Shown in pieces: positions 13,343 to 25,318 of a stretch of DNA of 64,000 nucleotides (its first letter is position 1; every line of letters starts with the position of its first letter). The DNA lies in the NCBI RefSeq assembly GCF_964204645.1, contig NC_134034.1, positions 12,176,462 to 12,240,461 on the forward strand. Reading direction: 5' to 3'. The notes beneath the pieces were generated by a model. It was not told the origin of the DNA, made no database searches, and worked only from the letters and a program-made list of their open reading frames with translations. Source of the DNA: Tubulanus polymorphus. Its lineage: Eukaryota > Nemertea > Palaeonemertea > Tubulaniformes > Tubulanidae. The position numbers and the translations under genes are program-made.

Positions 13343-13774
13343 CCGATACACCTGTACTTCAGTCTGTAAATCGAATCAGCCACAGCCCTGTACTGATAGG
13401 TGACAGAGGCGGGAAGGCGTATATCACTGATAAATCGTTAATCCAACATTATGGTCATATTAGGACAGGTATTATTATTTTACTGCCCGCATTTTATGTC
13501 CATAACTCGCCGTATCTGACGCACGCACGGAATGAGCGCGGTGGATTGAGACAGTGATAATCAACAGACGCGTGAACGTCAGTATCAGTTATTTTTCGCA
13601 ACACCTGTGCGCGTTGGTTGTTACCCTGAAACCAGTCATTTCAATCACGTTTTATTATTTTTTTCTAGACCGTGCGCGAATACGACGACTAATGACTAAT
13701 TTCGGTATCCAAGTCTTCGGTATTTTGCTCGGTATAAAACAAGGCAGAATTTCACCCTGGTTTCAACGACGCAA

Positions 13775-14085
13775 TGTAAGGGACAGAGTCTACTGTATTT
13801 CACAAACTCATACTCAGTATTTGACACCAACTCGGGGTAGAATTTTACCAGTCTCAACTTTACCGCAGTAAGAGACAGAGTCTACTGTATTTCACAAGCT
13901 CTTACTCAGTATTTGACACCAACTCGGGGTAGAATTTTACCAGTTTCAACTTAACCGCAGTAAGAGACAGAGTCTACTGTATTTCACAAACTCTTACTCA
14001 GTATTTGACACCAACTCGGGGTAGAATTTTACCAGTTTCAATTTTACCTCAGTAAGAGACTGAGTGTACTGTGTTTTAGAAAGCA
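13775..14085. repeat. 92-bp tandem repeat, 3 to 4 copies
   Basis: GACAGAGTCTACTGTATTTC recurs at 13,782, 13,874 and 13,966, and degenerately at 14,058. Each is followed by a block ending GGGGTAGAATTTTACCAG. The period matches the array at 1-460, but the sequences are unrelated. Confidence 0.9.
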
Positions 14086-14429
14086 CCGAATAAAAACAGC
14101 ATACCCTAGTGCACGTACTGTGTTGCACCCTTGCAATTCTTGAATATCATTTACTGTTTCGTCTTCTCGTTCTGAGAAAATTGCTGTTAAATTGGCCGTA
14201 AAAAAGGCTGTTTCAAGTATATCCGGCGCGCTAGTAGTTTTTTATGGTCTCCGCAGTGCATTTTTCATCGCTGTTTCCAGGAAACCGCCTCAGATAAAAA
14301 AAATCAAGTTTATCACACGAAGATGCATCTTTAAGAGGAAAACAAAATGTTTTCTTCGAAGCAAAAATTCGCGTAATCTTTAACAGCATGGGTTGATGGA
14401 TTTCAACTGGGAGCTATAGCTGTGGAGTC

Positions 14430-14800
14430 GTGACGTCGGTCCATAAGTAATGTCGCAAATCTTATGGCTGGTCATGAGTTATTAGATTGGCTATAAAACG
14501 AAAATGAGCTTAGACTGGTCTTAAGTTGTTAGATTGGCTATAGAACTAAAATGAGCTTAGACTTGTCTTAAGTTGCCTTAGATTGGCTATAAAACTAAAA
14601 TGAGCTTAGACTGGTCTTAAGTTGTTAGATTGGCTATAGAACCAAAATGAGCTTAGACTGGTCTTAAGTTGTTAGATTGGCTATAGAACCAAAATGAGCT
14701 TAGACTGGTCTTAAGTTGTTAGATTGGCTATAGAACCAAAATGAGCTTAGACTGGTCTTAAGTTGTTACATTGGATATAGAACTAAAATGGTCTTAGTCT
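14430..14800. repeat. ~47-bp tandem expansion of a foldback-element interior
   Basis: About seven units of TTGTTAGATTGGCTATAGAA then CCAAAATGAGCTTAGACTGG and TCTTAAG. This is the internal sequence of the dispersed TTAAGACCAGT family, so a mobile element appears to have seeded a minisatellite here. Confidence 0.85.
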
Positions 14801-15375
14801 GATCGTTATTCTAAGCCATCGACTAGAGGCAACCGGTCGCTACAGGCCGCACAGGTTTTTAAAAGATGTCGACAGTAAAACACTGCCTCCTAGTGGGCGT
14901 TTATCCAGTTAAACGGGACCGGAAGGACGAAACGACGAGAGAAAACTAGAAAACAACTGCTCGTCGCTGTATCGAGAACAAAATTACGAATAATGATAAT
15001 AATTGAATGCAGAAGATGAGATAGAGAGGAAAGGAGAGGGATGGAAGAGAGAGATTGGGGATTTTACGGTAAGATACCTCTCCTCATACGAAACTGTAGA
15101 TAGATCGCGAGCGAACGCGGTGGCAAATTGACCAGTAAATTAGTCTCGGCTACTAATGGAACCTAAAATACCATCAGTAAAAGTATAGCGGATGAGGGCT
15201 ATAAAAATGGGCTCTTACAGTTGTTGTCTCTGACATATACACTGACAGTAGGAAAACAAACTTAACTCGATATATATATACAGACTTTAGAAGATCGATA
15301 TGATTTTAATAGTTCGCGTCTGCGTCTAGTCTTCATAGTTGTTTGGAATTTTATCATTAGCGGACGAGACGGATT
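14801..15375. other. Unannotated DNA
   Basis: No gene, RNA or clear repeat seen. Confidence 0.4.
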
Positions 15376-15379
15376 CAGA

Positions 15380-15872
15380 TGAAAGGGCAAGGGGAAAGAG
15401 CGAGGGGAGAGGGGAGAGGGGAGAGGGAAGAGGGGAGAGGGGAGAGGGGAGAGGAGAGAGGACAGAGGAGAGAGGGGAGAGGAGAGAGGAGAGAGGAGAA
15501 AGGAGAGAGGAGAGGCGGGAGATGAGAGAGGAGAGAAGAGAGACGAGAGAGGAGAGAGGAGAGTGGAGAGACAAGAGAGGAGAGAGGAGAGAGGAGAGAG
15601 GAGAGAGGAGAGAGGAGAGAGGAGAGAGGAGAGAGGAGAGAGGAGAGAGGAGAGAGGAGAGTGGAGAGACAAGAGAGGAGAGAGGAGCGAGGAGAGGGGA
15701 GAGCGGAGAGAGGAGAGAGGAGAGCGGAGAGATGAGAGAGGAGAGAGGAGAGAGGAGAGCGGAGAGAGGAGAGCGGAGAGATGAGAGAGGAGAGAGGGGA
15801 GAGGAGAGAGGAGAGAGGAGAGATGAGAGAGGAGAGAGGAGAGAGGAGAGAGGAGAGTGGAGAGAGGAGAAT
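15380..15872. repeat. ~490-bp GAGAGGA purine tract
   Basis: Almost pure purine plus strand built on GAGAGGA and GAGGGGA, with rare C or T. It is open in several frames on both strands (Arg/Glu/Gly or Ser/Leu/Pro), which is expected from composition and is not coding evidence. Confidence 0.95.
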
Positions 15873-15879
15873 TCCTAGA

Positions 15880-17805
15880 ATCGACACTTGTTCATTTCGC
15901 TGCACTATTCGATAATGAAGTGAACGGTGAATTGGTTGCGAGTAGCTCTTAATGAGAATCCGCGGATAAAATCATTAATTACTGATGACTTCAGGTGCGC
16001 GCCAGATGCTCTCACATATCGAATAACGATTTCATAACAGTTGATTCTATTCAAAACCGAATCCAAGTTACTTAATACTCTGAACGTCTAAATTCCGCAG
16101 GGCAGTTGAGACTTTTGAATTGTAAACATTTCTCTGTATGTTCTGGGGACTTATTAGAAAAAAAACTTAAGAAATTTACTCCGAGTTTGAGCTAAGACGG
16201 AATGAAATTCCAAAGATCTTCCATTTTCTAGTAAAAATATATTTGTTCCCAAGACGGTTCTCTGGTAGCCTGTTTCGTTACAGCCATTGCAATAACTACG
16301 TAATGATCATTTATCGAAACCACGGACTCTAAAACGAATTTAGATTCCATGTCGGAACATTTAATTGGTTACGTATCAGAAATGAAAAAAAATAGTAATC
16401 ATTTACTTACCTTTTTCGTTATTCAAACTAAACCGTTGAAAAGCTTTGGTTGTGATCCCCGAGGATATATAGGCTCGTTAACCGATATAGGGGTTTGGAA
16501 GTATAGCGATAAGTGGATATTCTGTAGATCCGCTTTGTTTATACCGTTAAACTGTTGGACAAAACGGTTTTAATGTTAAGAAGTCCGCGTTTAGAAATGC
16601 CAATTTAGCCTCCGGGTGATTACAAGGCTTTTAAGTGTTCTACCGGCTCCTACTAATTGTTTATGAATCAGTAATACCAGCGAAATACAATCAGTACAAT
16701 CAGCGCGAACTACTGAATTCATTGCATTCAAACGAATCTGATTGTAGAGAGGATTGCGCTGCAATGTGTGACCTCAGGCGTCGGGGAACGCGGTCGTTTC
16801 TGAAACCGACCGACCGCGCGTCAGGTCAAGTTATCCGAACCGAATAAACTCCACTTCATCGCGCCATATTAACAAAACGTATTTTCTTAACGGAGAATTC
16901 TTCACAAGTACTTGAAATATTGCTTTCAGTAAGAGCTAGAATAATTGTTTCGAAGTTTGAATAGGACGTCCGTGCCTAGCTGTAAGAAATAACCGCCCGG
17001 AAAACGGCCAAGAGAGTCCAACAATAAGGGTGTCAATCATAGAGGTATTTAGAATGACAGATTTTCGTGTCAGAGTCAGATAGATGTAGATTAGAAAGGC
17101 AGAAGTATAAATCTACAAGGGATTAACGTTAGACAATAATCTGACGAATGAACTAATTCCTGCAATTCAGTCCTCGAGTCAATTTTAAAGCGAGATTGAT
17201 AAACATTGATGATGAAATACTCTCGAGTCCGTGTAACACGTTAAGAAAGAAAAGACGGTGCGAAATGTTTCCGCGCTTTACGACTATATCCTATAACAGT
17301 CGTTTTCGGGAAATGGGCAAAACCCACAGTAATGATAATTTAACAATTTGCTTTCTGAGAGTTTCAAAGACTAAACCTCGATATCAGAAGAAAAACGAAA
17401 AAATCATGGTATATACAGTTATCAATGACATAGATAATTGACTTTGAAATACTGAGATTGATCTCCATGAAAATCGGCAAAACTGAGTTGATGAAATAAC
17501 AGTTTATTTTGACAGTTTCGCAGTTTTGATTGAACTTCACCATCAGAAAAATCAGAATAACACGATAGTTATAATATACAGTGATTTGAAAAAGAGATTA
17601 TCATCTCTGAAATATACTGAGATTAATATCAGTCCACCAGTCAACTTCAGAAACACATTTCGGACTGTTTTCGGACTCCATTTTTGTTTTTTGTCGGTGG
17701 GGATTTTATATTATCCTCACAACACGGACTCAGAGTCTTTCATCAAAGGCTTTCGCGATCTCAGAGATTATTTTTTGTTTTGTAAGTTTTAAGCGAAACA
17801 GGATT
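15880..17805. other. Gene-free interval
   Basis: A+T-rich. Short open frames (for example 16,349-16,573 and 17,196-17,792) carry no recognisable domain. Confidence 0.4.
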
Positions 17806-17811
17806 TTAGTG

Positions 17812-18103
17812 GTCGCGGAGAGAAAGAGACAACGGAAGAGAGAGTGAGAGAGAGAGAAGTGGGAGGGAGGAAGAGGATAGATAGGAGAGAGAAGAGAGGG
17901 AGAGGGAGAGGGAGAGGGAGGGGGAGAGAGAGGGAGGAGCGAGAGATGAGAGAGAGGGACACGGGAGGAGAGGAATAAGGGAAGATGGAGAGAGAGACAG
18001 AGAGAGGGGGAGAGAGAGTGAAGGAGAGGGAGAGAGGAGGGAGAGAGAGGGGGAGAGAGGGGGAGAGGAGAGAAATAAGGGAAGAGGGAGAGAGATAGAC
18101 AAG
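17812..18103. repeat. GA-rich purine tract
   Basis: About 290 bp of GAGAGG/GGGAGA sequence with few pyrimidines. Confidence 0.93.
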
Positions 18104-18109
18104 AGGTAT

Positions 18110-18955
18110 GTAAAGCTTGGATCGAGAGATGTAAGAAGTACCGCGTGCGTTCAGTGCTGCATCAGAGTCGAATAAAATCAGCGGTATCAAAGCCGTTCAT
18201 TTCTCAACACGAATTCACCCCTTTTTAGGCTTATACCGAGAAAATCCTCGCCACGGTTTGAACATCACAAAAAGACCGTTTTTCGATTCGATCAAAGGTG
18301 GAATTATTTTTTTTTTGGCATTCACACACGCGTCGCGACGAGGGCGCTAGGGAGATAGGGGTTTATAGCCGGCGATATGAAAGCGGTTTATTATTCGAAC
18401 GCATCCAAAGACATCTGCGGCCTGGAGAATACAATATCTCCGGATTCATAATAAAAGAAAACTAGAAAAGCGTTCTGCGAGTCGCGAACTTCTGTAAGGA
18501 TTAATGATACAGCCAGTTCCCAACTCGAGAATAGGAAACTTCGGTTGAGACTCGGTTGAGATCATCCAACAATAAGTGACCACACAGAATAGTCTGAAGA
18601 AAAAAAACAGTCTGGACAGACATGAGACGTGAGTTTAATACCCATGAAGGCTATGCCATAGTTAAATCTAAAACCATAGCCAGAAAGCTATACAGACATA
18701 TCGTCAGTGCTGACGATGACCAGTTCGCTCGCAGGACTTCGATGGATCAGGTCATGTGTCACGAGCGCTTGTCTTACGGGACAGTATTCTCTATAGATAT
18801 CTTCTAATACGTTATCATTAGGTTTTTCTAGCACCATGTTGCAAGTTTTTAGCTTTTCTTAGAATCAGGACCAGATTTAACAGTGGCGCCCCCTGCTGGG
18901 GTTGCTCCCAATTAACACGTTGCTGATGATTCGCCATTTTTTTTGTTTCCGAAAT
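18110..18955. other. Unannotated DNA
   Basis: No supported feature. Confidence 0.4.
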
Positions 18956-18959
18956 CATC

Positions 18960-19020
18960 TTAGAAAGAGGGAAAGGGTGATGAGGGAGAAAAAGGGGTAG
19001 AGGAAGAGAGAGAGGGGGTA
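18960..19020. repeat. Short purine tract
   Basis: GAAAGAGGGAAAGGG-type sequence. Confidence 0.75.
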
Positions 19021-19077
19021 GGGCAAAAGCCATCACCACAATGCGTTTTGATAAAATACAATATTGCCTGATGGAAA

Positions 19078-19124
19078 TCTGGGTGGAAACCTGGGTGGAA
19101 ACCTGGGTGGAAACCTGGGTGTGA
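19078..19124. repeat. Short ~15-bp tandem repeat
   Basis: CCTGGGTGGAAA units, about three copies. Confidence 0.8.
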
Positions 19125-19559
19125 CTGCGTAAGCATCTGATACGGATGACCCGGTTGATACGAGGACGTCCTTACTGTCAAAGTCGTGTTGGAATGAAGC
19201 TAATTTGAACGCCGTAATTCGGATACGAAGCCACGTCTCACACGCCCGGTGATGATCATTTCATTCAATATGTTCGCGGATATAGACAGATAGATGACCG
19301 AGGTGTATCTAGCTTTAGCTCGCGCCGGATTGCGCTGTTATTTTGATAAGGTCATCACGATTCTGGTAACTCATTATCAACCAGACAATTCGACAGTCAT
19401 TATTAGCACGTTGTAATCTCTAAACGACATGTGTATCCGGCTGCATATAAAAGATACATCAAACTGATCTTTTATTCTGCATTTCAGTAACTACCTCCCT
19501 TTATGTGTTCTTTGTCTCTCCAAGCCGTGATATCGTAAACATCCCGATCTCTGGTAAAA

Positions 19560-19935
19560 CATTAGCCAAATTGGCACGGATCAGGCTCGAGCCAAATTTG
19601 GCCCGTGCCTAATTAGAGAGCGCGTTTACACGTAAACCACTCACTCGATACTAAACAACGTATATTAAACTTACTATGCATCAAAGCGAGTTGCTACCGG
19701 AACCAGTTACAATTCAAACGGCCGTGCTAAAAATTGCGCATCTGGCACCCGTGCTGATAGTTCAAGCATGGATCCTTCGTTTTGGAGACCATGGTTCAAG
19801 GTAACATTTCTAAATGTCAGAAATGTTTTAACTTCACTTTAAGCAGTACGGGTGCCAAATGGGCAAATTTGGCCAGGCCCAAGCCAAATTTTAGCACGGG
19901 GCCCGATTGAATTGCAACTGGTTCCGGTAGTGACT
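19560..19935. mobile_element. Palindromic MITE-like element, copy B
   Basis: Inverted arms: left CTACCGGAACCAGTTACAAT (from about 19,694) pairs with right TTGAATTGCAACTGGTTCCG (ending about 19,933). The inner GGCACCCGTGCTGA and AGTACGGGTGCC blocks also pair. A left extension (GCCAAATTGGCACGGATC onward) is shared with the copy near 1560. No open frame suggests transposase, so it is non-autonomous. Confidence 0.7.
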
Positions 19936-20259
19936 ATCTATATAAAGTATATACGACTATTTTGTATAACCTGATCGCAAATCGTTATCGTAAATAATAT
20001 GTATCAATTTATCATTCGAAATAAATCACTGATTAAATCTGGGCAGCAGTAGTGAATGTTGTCGTGAATGTTGACAGTCTATTTAATTAATTTCACGCTG
20101 ACTCGCGCGTCTCCGGCGCAACGTGAATTCCACAATTAAACATCGATATAGCAGAAAATCCGATCATCATCGAGAACAAACAACAACTTCATAAATTCAA
20201 ATTAGTAAATGTATCCGTCGAAATTGAAAGAATTCGTCGCCGAAGGTTGCGTCGTTTTA

Positions 20260-20400
20260 AAAGGCCACCAGTGCGCTGTATATCGCAGACGACATAGTGA
20301 ATTAATATGCCCCCGGGGGGTCGCCGCGGCGCGTCGGGGTGATTTGTGACCCGATCCCGCTGCGAGCGCGCGCCGATAGATTTAATTGCGCGAGAAAGTT
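20260..20400. other. G+C-rich island
   Basis: A locally G+C-rich stretch (CCCCCGGGGGGTCGCCGCGGCG near 20,310) in A+T-rich surroundings. It could be a promoter or exon edge, but no gene was found beside it. Confidence 0.25.
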
Positions 20401-20948
20401 TTCGAATGATTTGTTTACATTTTGATTCAGTCGCAGACGCGGATAAAATTTGAAACTGAAAAATTTGTTTCAAGTTCAAACGTATAAATTACTTGGTCGA
20501 CGATGGATGAGTCTTTATAGTTAGAATCGATTGAAATGGAGGCCATTTTGAGTGATTTGAGAACAATCTCCGACTATAATGTTAAGTATTATCTTAAGTA
20601 AGGAATTTCTAGCGCCGTTCATTCATTTTTTGTTGAAAAAAAGTTAATTTATCCACAAAAAATGTTTAAGCAAGGAACACGGATTTGTGATAATACCGCG
20701 GAACTAGCATCCACGAGGTCCAAGCTCGACACGTTGGCCACTCGACATAACCCTATAGCTACCAGAGTGTCGACTACTCCAGTTCAGAAAATCTTAAAAT
20801 CTGTCCAACTACGCGAGACCTGTGGAACCGCCCCAAAATGGCGCCTTTGTAACTGGAAACTTCCCTATTAAGAGAATTTAACTATTGGCCCTAGATACAA
20901 CATATGCAAAATAACGATAACCATCACACTCAAACGTGGTGAACGGAT

Positions 20949-21209
20949 AATAAGATAAAAACCCAGTATCTACAGATTAAAAGAATTTAAAAACAAGAAT
21001 CTATTTATTCAATCTAAAAATATATAGAATACACGACGTTTCGATCTCACCCTAGAGATCATCGTCCATTGATCGACCCTTTCACACCTTTGACGATGAT
21101 CTCTACGGTGAGATCGAAACGTCGTGTATTCTATATATTTTAGATTGAATAAATAAATTCTTGTTTTTAAATTCTTTAATCTGTAGATAGTGGATTTTTA
21201 TCTTATTAA
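20949..21209. mobile_element. Near-perfect foldback element, ~118-bp arms
   Basis: The left arm (20,949-21,066) and right arm (21,092-21,209) are inverse complements over almost their full length. For example, GACGTTTCGATCTCACC pairs with GGTGAGATCGAAACGTC. The ~25-bp loop contains ATTGATCGACCCTTTC. The arms have few mismatches, which suggests a fairly recent MITE-like insertion. Confidence 0.88.
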
Positions 21210-21214
21210 CTCTG

Positions 21215-21730
21215 GTAATTTCGCGGCAGTTCGTGTTCGGGTCTGCCATTGTCGCCTATGGCTTGTCTGAACTATTGATAGACTGTTTCGGGGGCGATTG
21301 ATCGATATTCGACCCTCATAGACAATATTTCCTCCAGAATTACCAAATGTCCTTCGAGTAAGAATGACGTAAGTCAATATGATTAATCAGCAACAAGAAT
21401 TCGGAGAAATTTGTCCGCCGTCGTCATAGAACGGCAGCAGACGATATAGAAGATAATGCCGATATACCGCATTATTCGTCCCTAAGGGCGGGGTTAATTT
21501 GACTGGATTTAAACTGAATGGCGATCAAATTTCCATCTACCGTGGATTATCTCTTCAATCGATCTAAACCGAACAGTGACGGGGCGACGCGTGACGGCAT
21601 TTCCGTTTGGGGGGATCTTCTTCCTCAATCTGTCGCAGCTGTATAGAATCCTTCGAGGCAGTGTTTTGGGATTTCGAAAACGATTGGAACTTTCTTTATT
21701 TGGTTACGATACCGATTTGGTTTCCATCCC
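21215..21730. other. Unannotated DNA
   Basis: No gene recognised. Confidence 0.4.
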
Positions 21731-21734
21731 AATC

Positions 21735-22030
21735 TCCCCCTTCTCTCCTTCCTCCTTACAACATCCCTATACCCTCCCCCATTGATCGACCCTTTCCCAC
21801 CTTTCTCTCTCTCCCCTCTTCCTAGCCCTTCTCCATTCTCTCCATCCTCTCACTCTCTCTCTCTACCCTCACTCTTTCTCTCCCTCCTCTCACTCTCTCT
21901 ACCCTCACTCTTTCTCTCCCTCCTCTCACTCTCTCTCTCTCTCTTTCCCTCACTCTCTCTGCCTCTCTCTACCTCTCTCTCTCCCCTCACTCTCTCTACC
22001 TCTCTCTCTCACTCTCCCCTCACTTTCTCT
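21735..22030. repeat. CT-rich tract with CTCTCTACCCTCACT units
   Basis: About 295 bp of pyrimidine-rich sequence with a loose 30-40 bp periodicity. Confidence 0.9.
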
Positions 22031-22189
22031 AACCTCTTGTGTTGTGTTGGTCGCGCTACCGCGATGGAGATGAATGTATTCAGGATTTCATTAACGACGT
22101 CGTTTATTTACGTCCGTGATTTATCATTCGACAAATCCTGATTTGTCAAAAATCCAATCGAGTGCGAGCCGTCTGCGAGTAACAAACAA

Positions 22190-22692
22190 CCAACGCACAC
22201 GAGCAGCTCATAGACCACATTAAACCCGCACACGAGCAGCTCATAGACCACATCAAACCCGCACACGAGCAGCTCATAGACCACATAAAACCTGCACACG
22301 AGCAGCTCATAGACCACATAAAACCCGCACACGAGTAGCTCATAGACCGCATTAAACCCGCACACGAGGAGCTCATAGACCACATCAAACCCGCACACGA
22401 GCAGCTCATAGACCGCATTAAACCCGCACACGAGCAGCTCATAGACCACATCAAACCCGCACACGAGCAGCTCATAGACCGCATTAAACCCGCACACGAG
22501 CAGCTCATAGACCACATCAAACCCGCACACGAGCAGCTCATAGACAACATTAAAACCGCACACGAGCAGCTCATAGACCACATAAAACCCGCACACGAGC
22601 AGCTCATAGACCACATCAAACCCGCACACGAGCAGCTCATAGACCACATTAAACCCACACACGAGGAGTTCACAGTCAACCGGGCACGAGCA
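22190..22692. repeat. 33-bp minisatellite, ~15 copies, with 66-bp higher order
   Basis: The unit CCGCACACGAGCAGCTCATA followed by GACCACATYAAAC recurs about 15 times. CCACATCAAA and CCGCATTAAA versions alternate over much of it, giving a 66-bp higher-order pattern. Because 33 is a multiple of 3, the minus strand stays open for 200 codons (22,108-22,710) as repeats with a VYELLVCGF core. No signal peptide, splice signal or flanking gene supports translation. Confidence 0.92.
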
Positions 22693-22699
22693 GCTCATG

Positions 22700-23300
22700 G
22701 ACCACCGCACACTTCAATTCCAACCCGGCAGATTTATCTATTTCGTTTAGCTATTTCCAAATCTCGATACATCAATGTAGGCAGCGAACAATAATTATCA
22801 CCCAATCAGTCGCTTTGCTAGATGGAAGATTGTTTATGAGGGAAACTATTCTTTGTTCTAAGACAAAAAAAGGACAAACCAAATCCTATATAGTAATTTT
22901 CATGAACGAATCACTAATGCGGGTTTAGTACGAGCTTCGTCATCTAAACACCGCGAAAGTCAAACGATAAAAATTGCCGATCAGATTTCTAAAGAATTCC
23001 TCGAACGAGCGATCATCTCCAACCGCTGAACGCCAGAGATTGTGGCAATTAATTATGAAATTTGACACCGAATGTTTTCACTTTGACAAATAATCATCTG
23101 CGGCGTGATTTGAAAGGCGATTCCGCGGTGTGGTTTCAACTAACAGCGACTGTTGTATTGTAGTAGCAATAACATCCAGTTAGAAATAATACCTGCTCAA
23201 TAAACATCGCGGGGTCGTGTGGTAAAAGTGCGCGATTTCTTCATTGCGCATGATTTTCCATACAGATTCTCTACAGATTTTCTATATATTTATATATATA
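22700..23300. other. Unannotated DNA
   Basis: Nothing supported. A short AT run lies near 23,287-23,305. Confidence 0.4.
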
Positions 23301-23305
23301 TATAT

Positions 23306-23760
23306 TCCTCCAAAGCAGGGATTCGAACCTGATGGCGTCGTGGGACTCGGCTAGTTCCGCTGAAGCACGGGTTCGAATCTGATGGTATTGTGAGACTATA
23401 CCATCAAATTCCTCCCAAGCAGGGATTCGAACCTGATGGCGTAGTGGGACTCGGCTAGTTCCGCTGAAGCACGGGTTCGAATCTGATGGTATTGTGAGAC
23501 TATACCATCAAATTCCTCCCAAGCAGGGATTCGAACCTGATGGCGTCGTTGGACTCGGCTAGTTCCGCTGAAGCACGGGTTCGAACCTGATGGTATTGTG
23601 AGACTATACCATCAAATTCCTCCCAAGCAGAGATTCGAACCTGATGGCATCGAGACTATATCATTAGATTCCCCCTAAGCAGAGATTGAAATCTGACAGA
23701 TCATTAGACTCTACCAAGTTCCTCCCGAGCAGATATTCGAACCTGATGGCATCCAATTTC
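23306..23760 (-). repeat. 104-bp tandem repeat carrying B-box-like motifs
   Basis: Units begin CCTCCCAAGCAGGGATTCGA at about 23,307, 23,411, 23,515 and 23,619, and decay at about 23,720. Each full unit holds two minus-strand motifs of the type GGTTCGAATCCC or GGTTCGAACCCG, the tRNA T-arm/B-box signature. No complete tRNA cloverleaf is present. Confidence 0.85.
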
Positions 23761-25065
23761 TCAAGTTTAAGTCAAACGAAACCGACGTTTACAGGCGATA
23801 CAAGTTACAACATCTCATATACACAAACTCAGAACTACAGTGCAAGTGAAACGGATACAGTTCCCGTTACGAAAGACCTTGGAAGAGAAAAAGATCCTAA
23901 AAATACAATCTGCTGTAAGAAACAATGAGGAACTACTGTAGCGACCGTAAAGATAGGTTTATATCATAGTCGTGTTGCGTGTAGTTGTGTGAGCTCGTCA
24001 GAGATATCTTTCCGTTTCAACAGAGAATTTTCAACATAAATAAATGTTACAATGAAACTGGCGATCAGTAAACGTCAGGCGGCGGCCTCCACGAGTAATT
24101 ACTCAACCTGTATACGATACGCCAAATACTATCTATTATACTCGATTTGAATATATGTTTTTGAACAGTAATACTGTCCTACTCGGGACCGCAAAAACAT
24201 AGGGTAAAAAAGGCCGGGATAATCTTTAAAAATCTGTGAACGAATGTGGACTTTTTAAAGCTTGCTCGGTGTCAATCTCCGTATTGTGAATCAAGTATTC
24301 TATGTAGGCCTATTTTGTTATTAATAAAAAATTTTGTGGAGAAAATAAACAATATCATTTCATATCATCAGTGAATTTAACAGGAAGTAAACAGTTCCGC
24401 TCACAGTGGCGCCGCCCTGGTGAGATATTAACTGAGACGGCCCATCGGTCCGAGGTAAGCCAATTCTGAGATAAGGATATGAAAACACTTTAGGCACTTT
24501 TCGAACTTGGATATACAGTATAGGTGTGGAATACAGCGACACGTTGCTTCACTCGGACCGGCAAAATTCATACGTTACGATGTTACATTGTAACATCGTA
24601 ATGAAAATAAATTTCAATTTCAATACGAAAGGATCGGAAAGATTGATGATAATTTCGTTCTTACACGAGTTAGTCAAATTCCGAGTTTTACTAAATCCTG
24701 TCTTCGGGGAAGATTCTCACCGGTTTTCGCTCGGTAGAAAACTTGTCGTTCGAATAAAGCTCGAATTGAACTAATTTCAACAAAACCCCGCCGAATTTCC
24801 GATTTATTGCCCTCTAGGGACCTAGATTTTTAATAAAATTGGACTCATTCTCAATTCTTACAACTGAAACGAAAAGAAAGAACAACTTGATCCTACAATG
24901 CGCGTAATTCTTTATAAGCGAATTAACGAACGAAACGTGATATTTGTTGGCGATATTTGACGAGATTTGACGAGATATGACGGCGTTATCGATTGACAGA
25001 CAGCGGCGGGGAACATGATAAAACAAAACGACCCGGATGACTCGAACTACAGTTATCACCACCAC
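23761..25065. other. Unannotated DNA
   Basis: No gene found. The open frame 23,686-23,928 overlaps the end of the repeat and is not credible. Confidence 0.4.
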
Positions 25066-25067
25066 CA

Positions 25068-25098
25068 GCAGACGACAGAGAGAGAGAGAGAGAGAGCG
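25068..25098. repeat. GA microsatellite
   Basis: A (GA)n run. Confidence 0.85.
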
Positions 25099-25218
25099 CG
25101 CGACGACGAATCAGCGAAAATGAAGCCAATTTGACAGTAACAGGAGGAACAGTCACGTTAAACACCTTCGAAAGGTCATAACAGCGAACACAGCCTAATT
25201 CACCAAGGTTCTCCCGTC

Positions 25219-25242
25219 GTATATATATATATATATATATAT
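25219..25242. repeat. TA microsatellite
   Basis: A short (TA)n run. Confidence 0.9.
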
Positions 25243-25318
25243 ACATATCATATTCTCATTAATCTGAATCATTTGTTTGCGTCTTTTTGTTATTTTGTAG
25301 GGAAAGGACATCTTTACT

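Noticed and set aside
15339-15905. Long open frames on both strands in the GA tract (Arg/Glu or Ser/Leu/Pro rich)
   Set aside because: Purine-only DNA lacks most stop codons, so open frames are expected. There is no unique flanking coding sequence.
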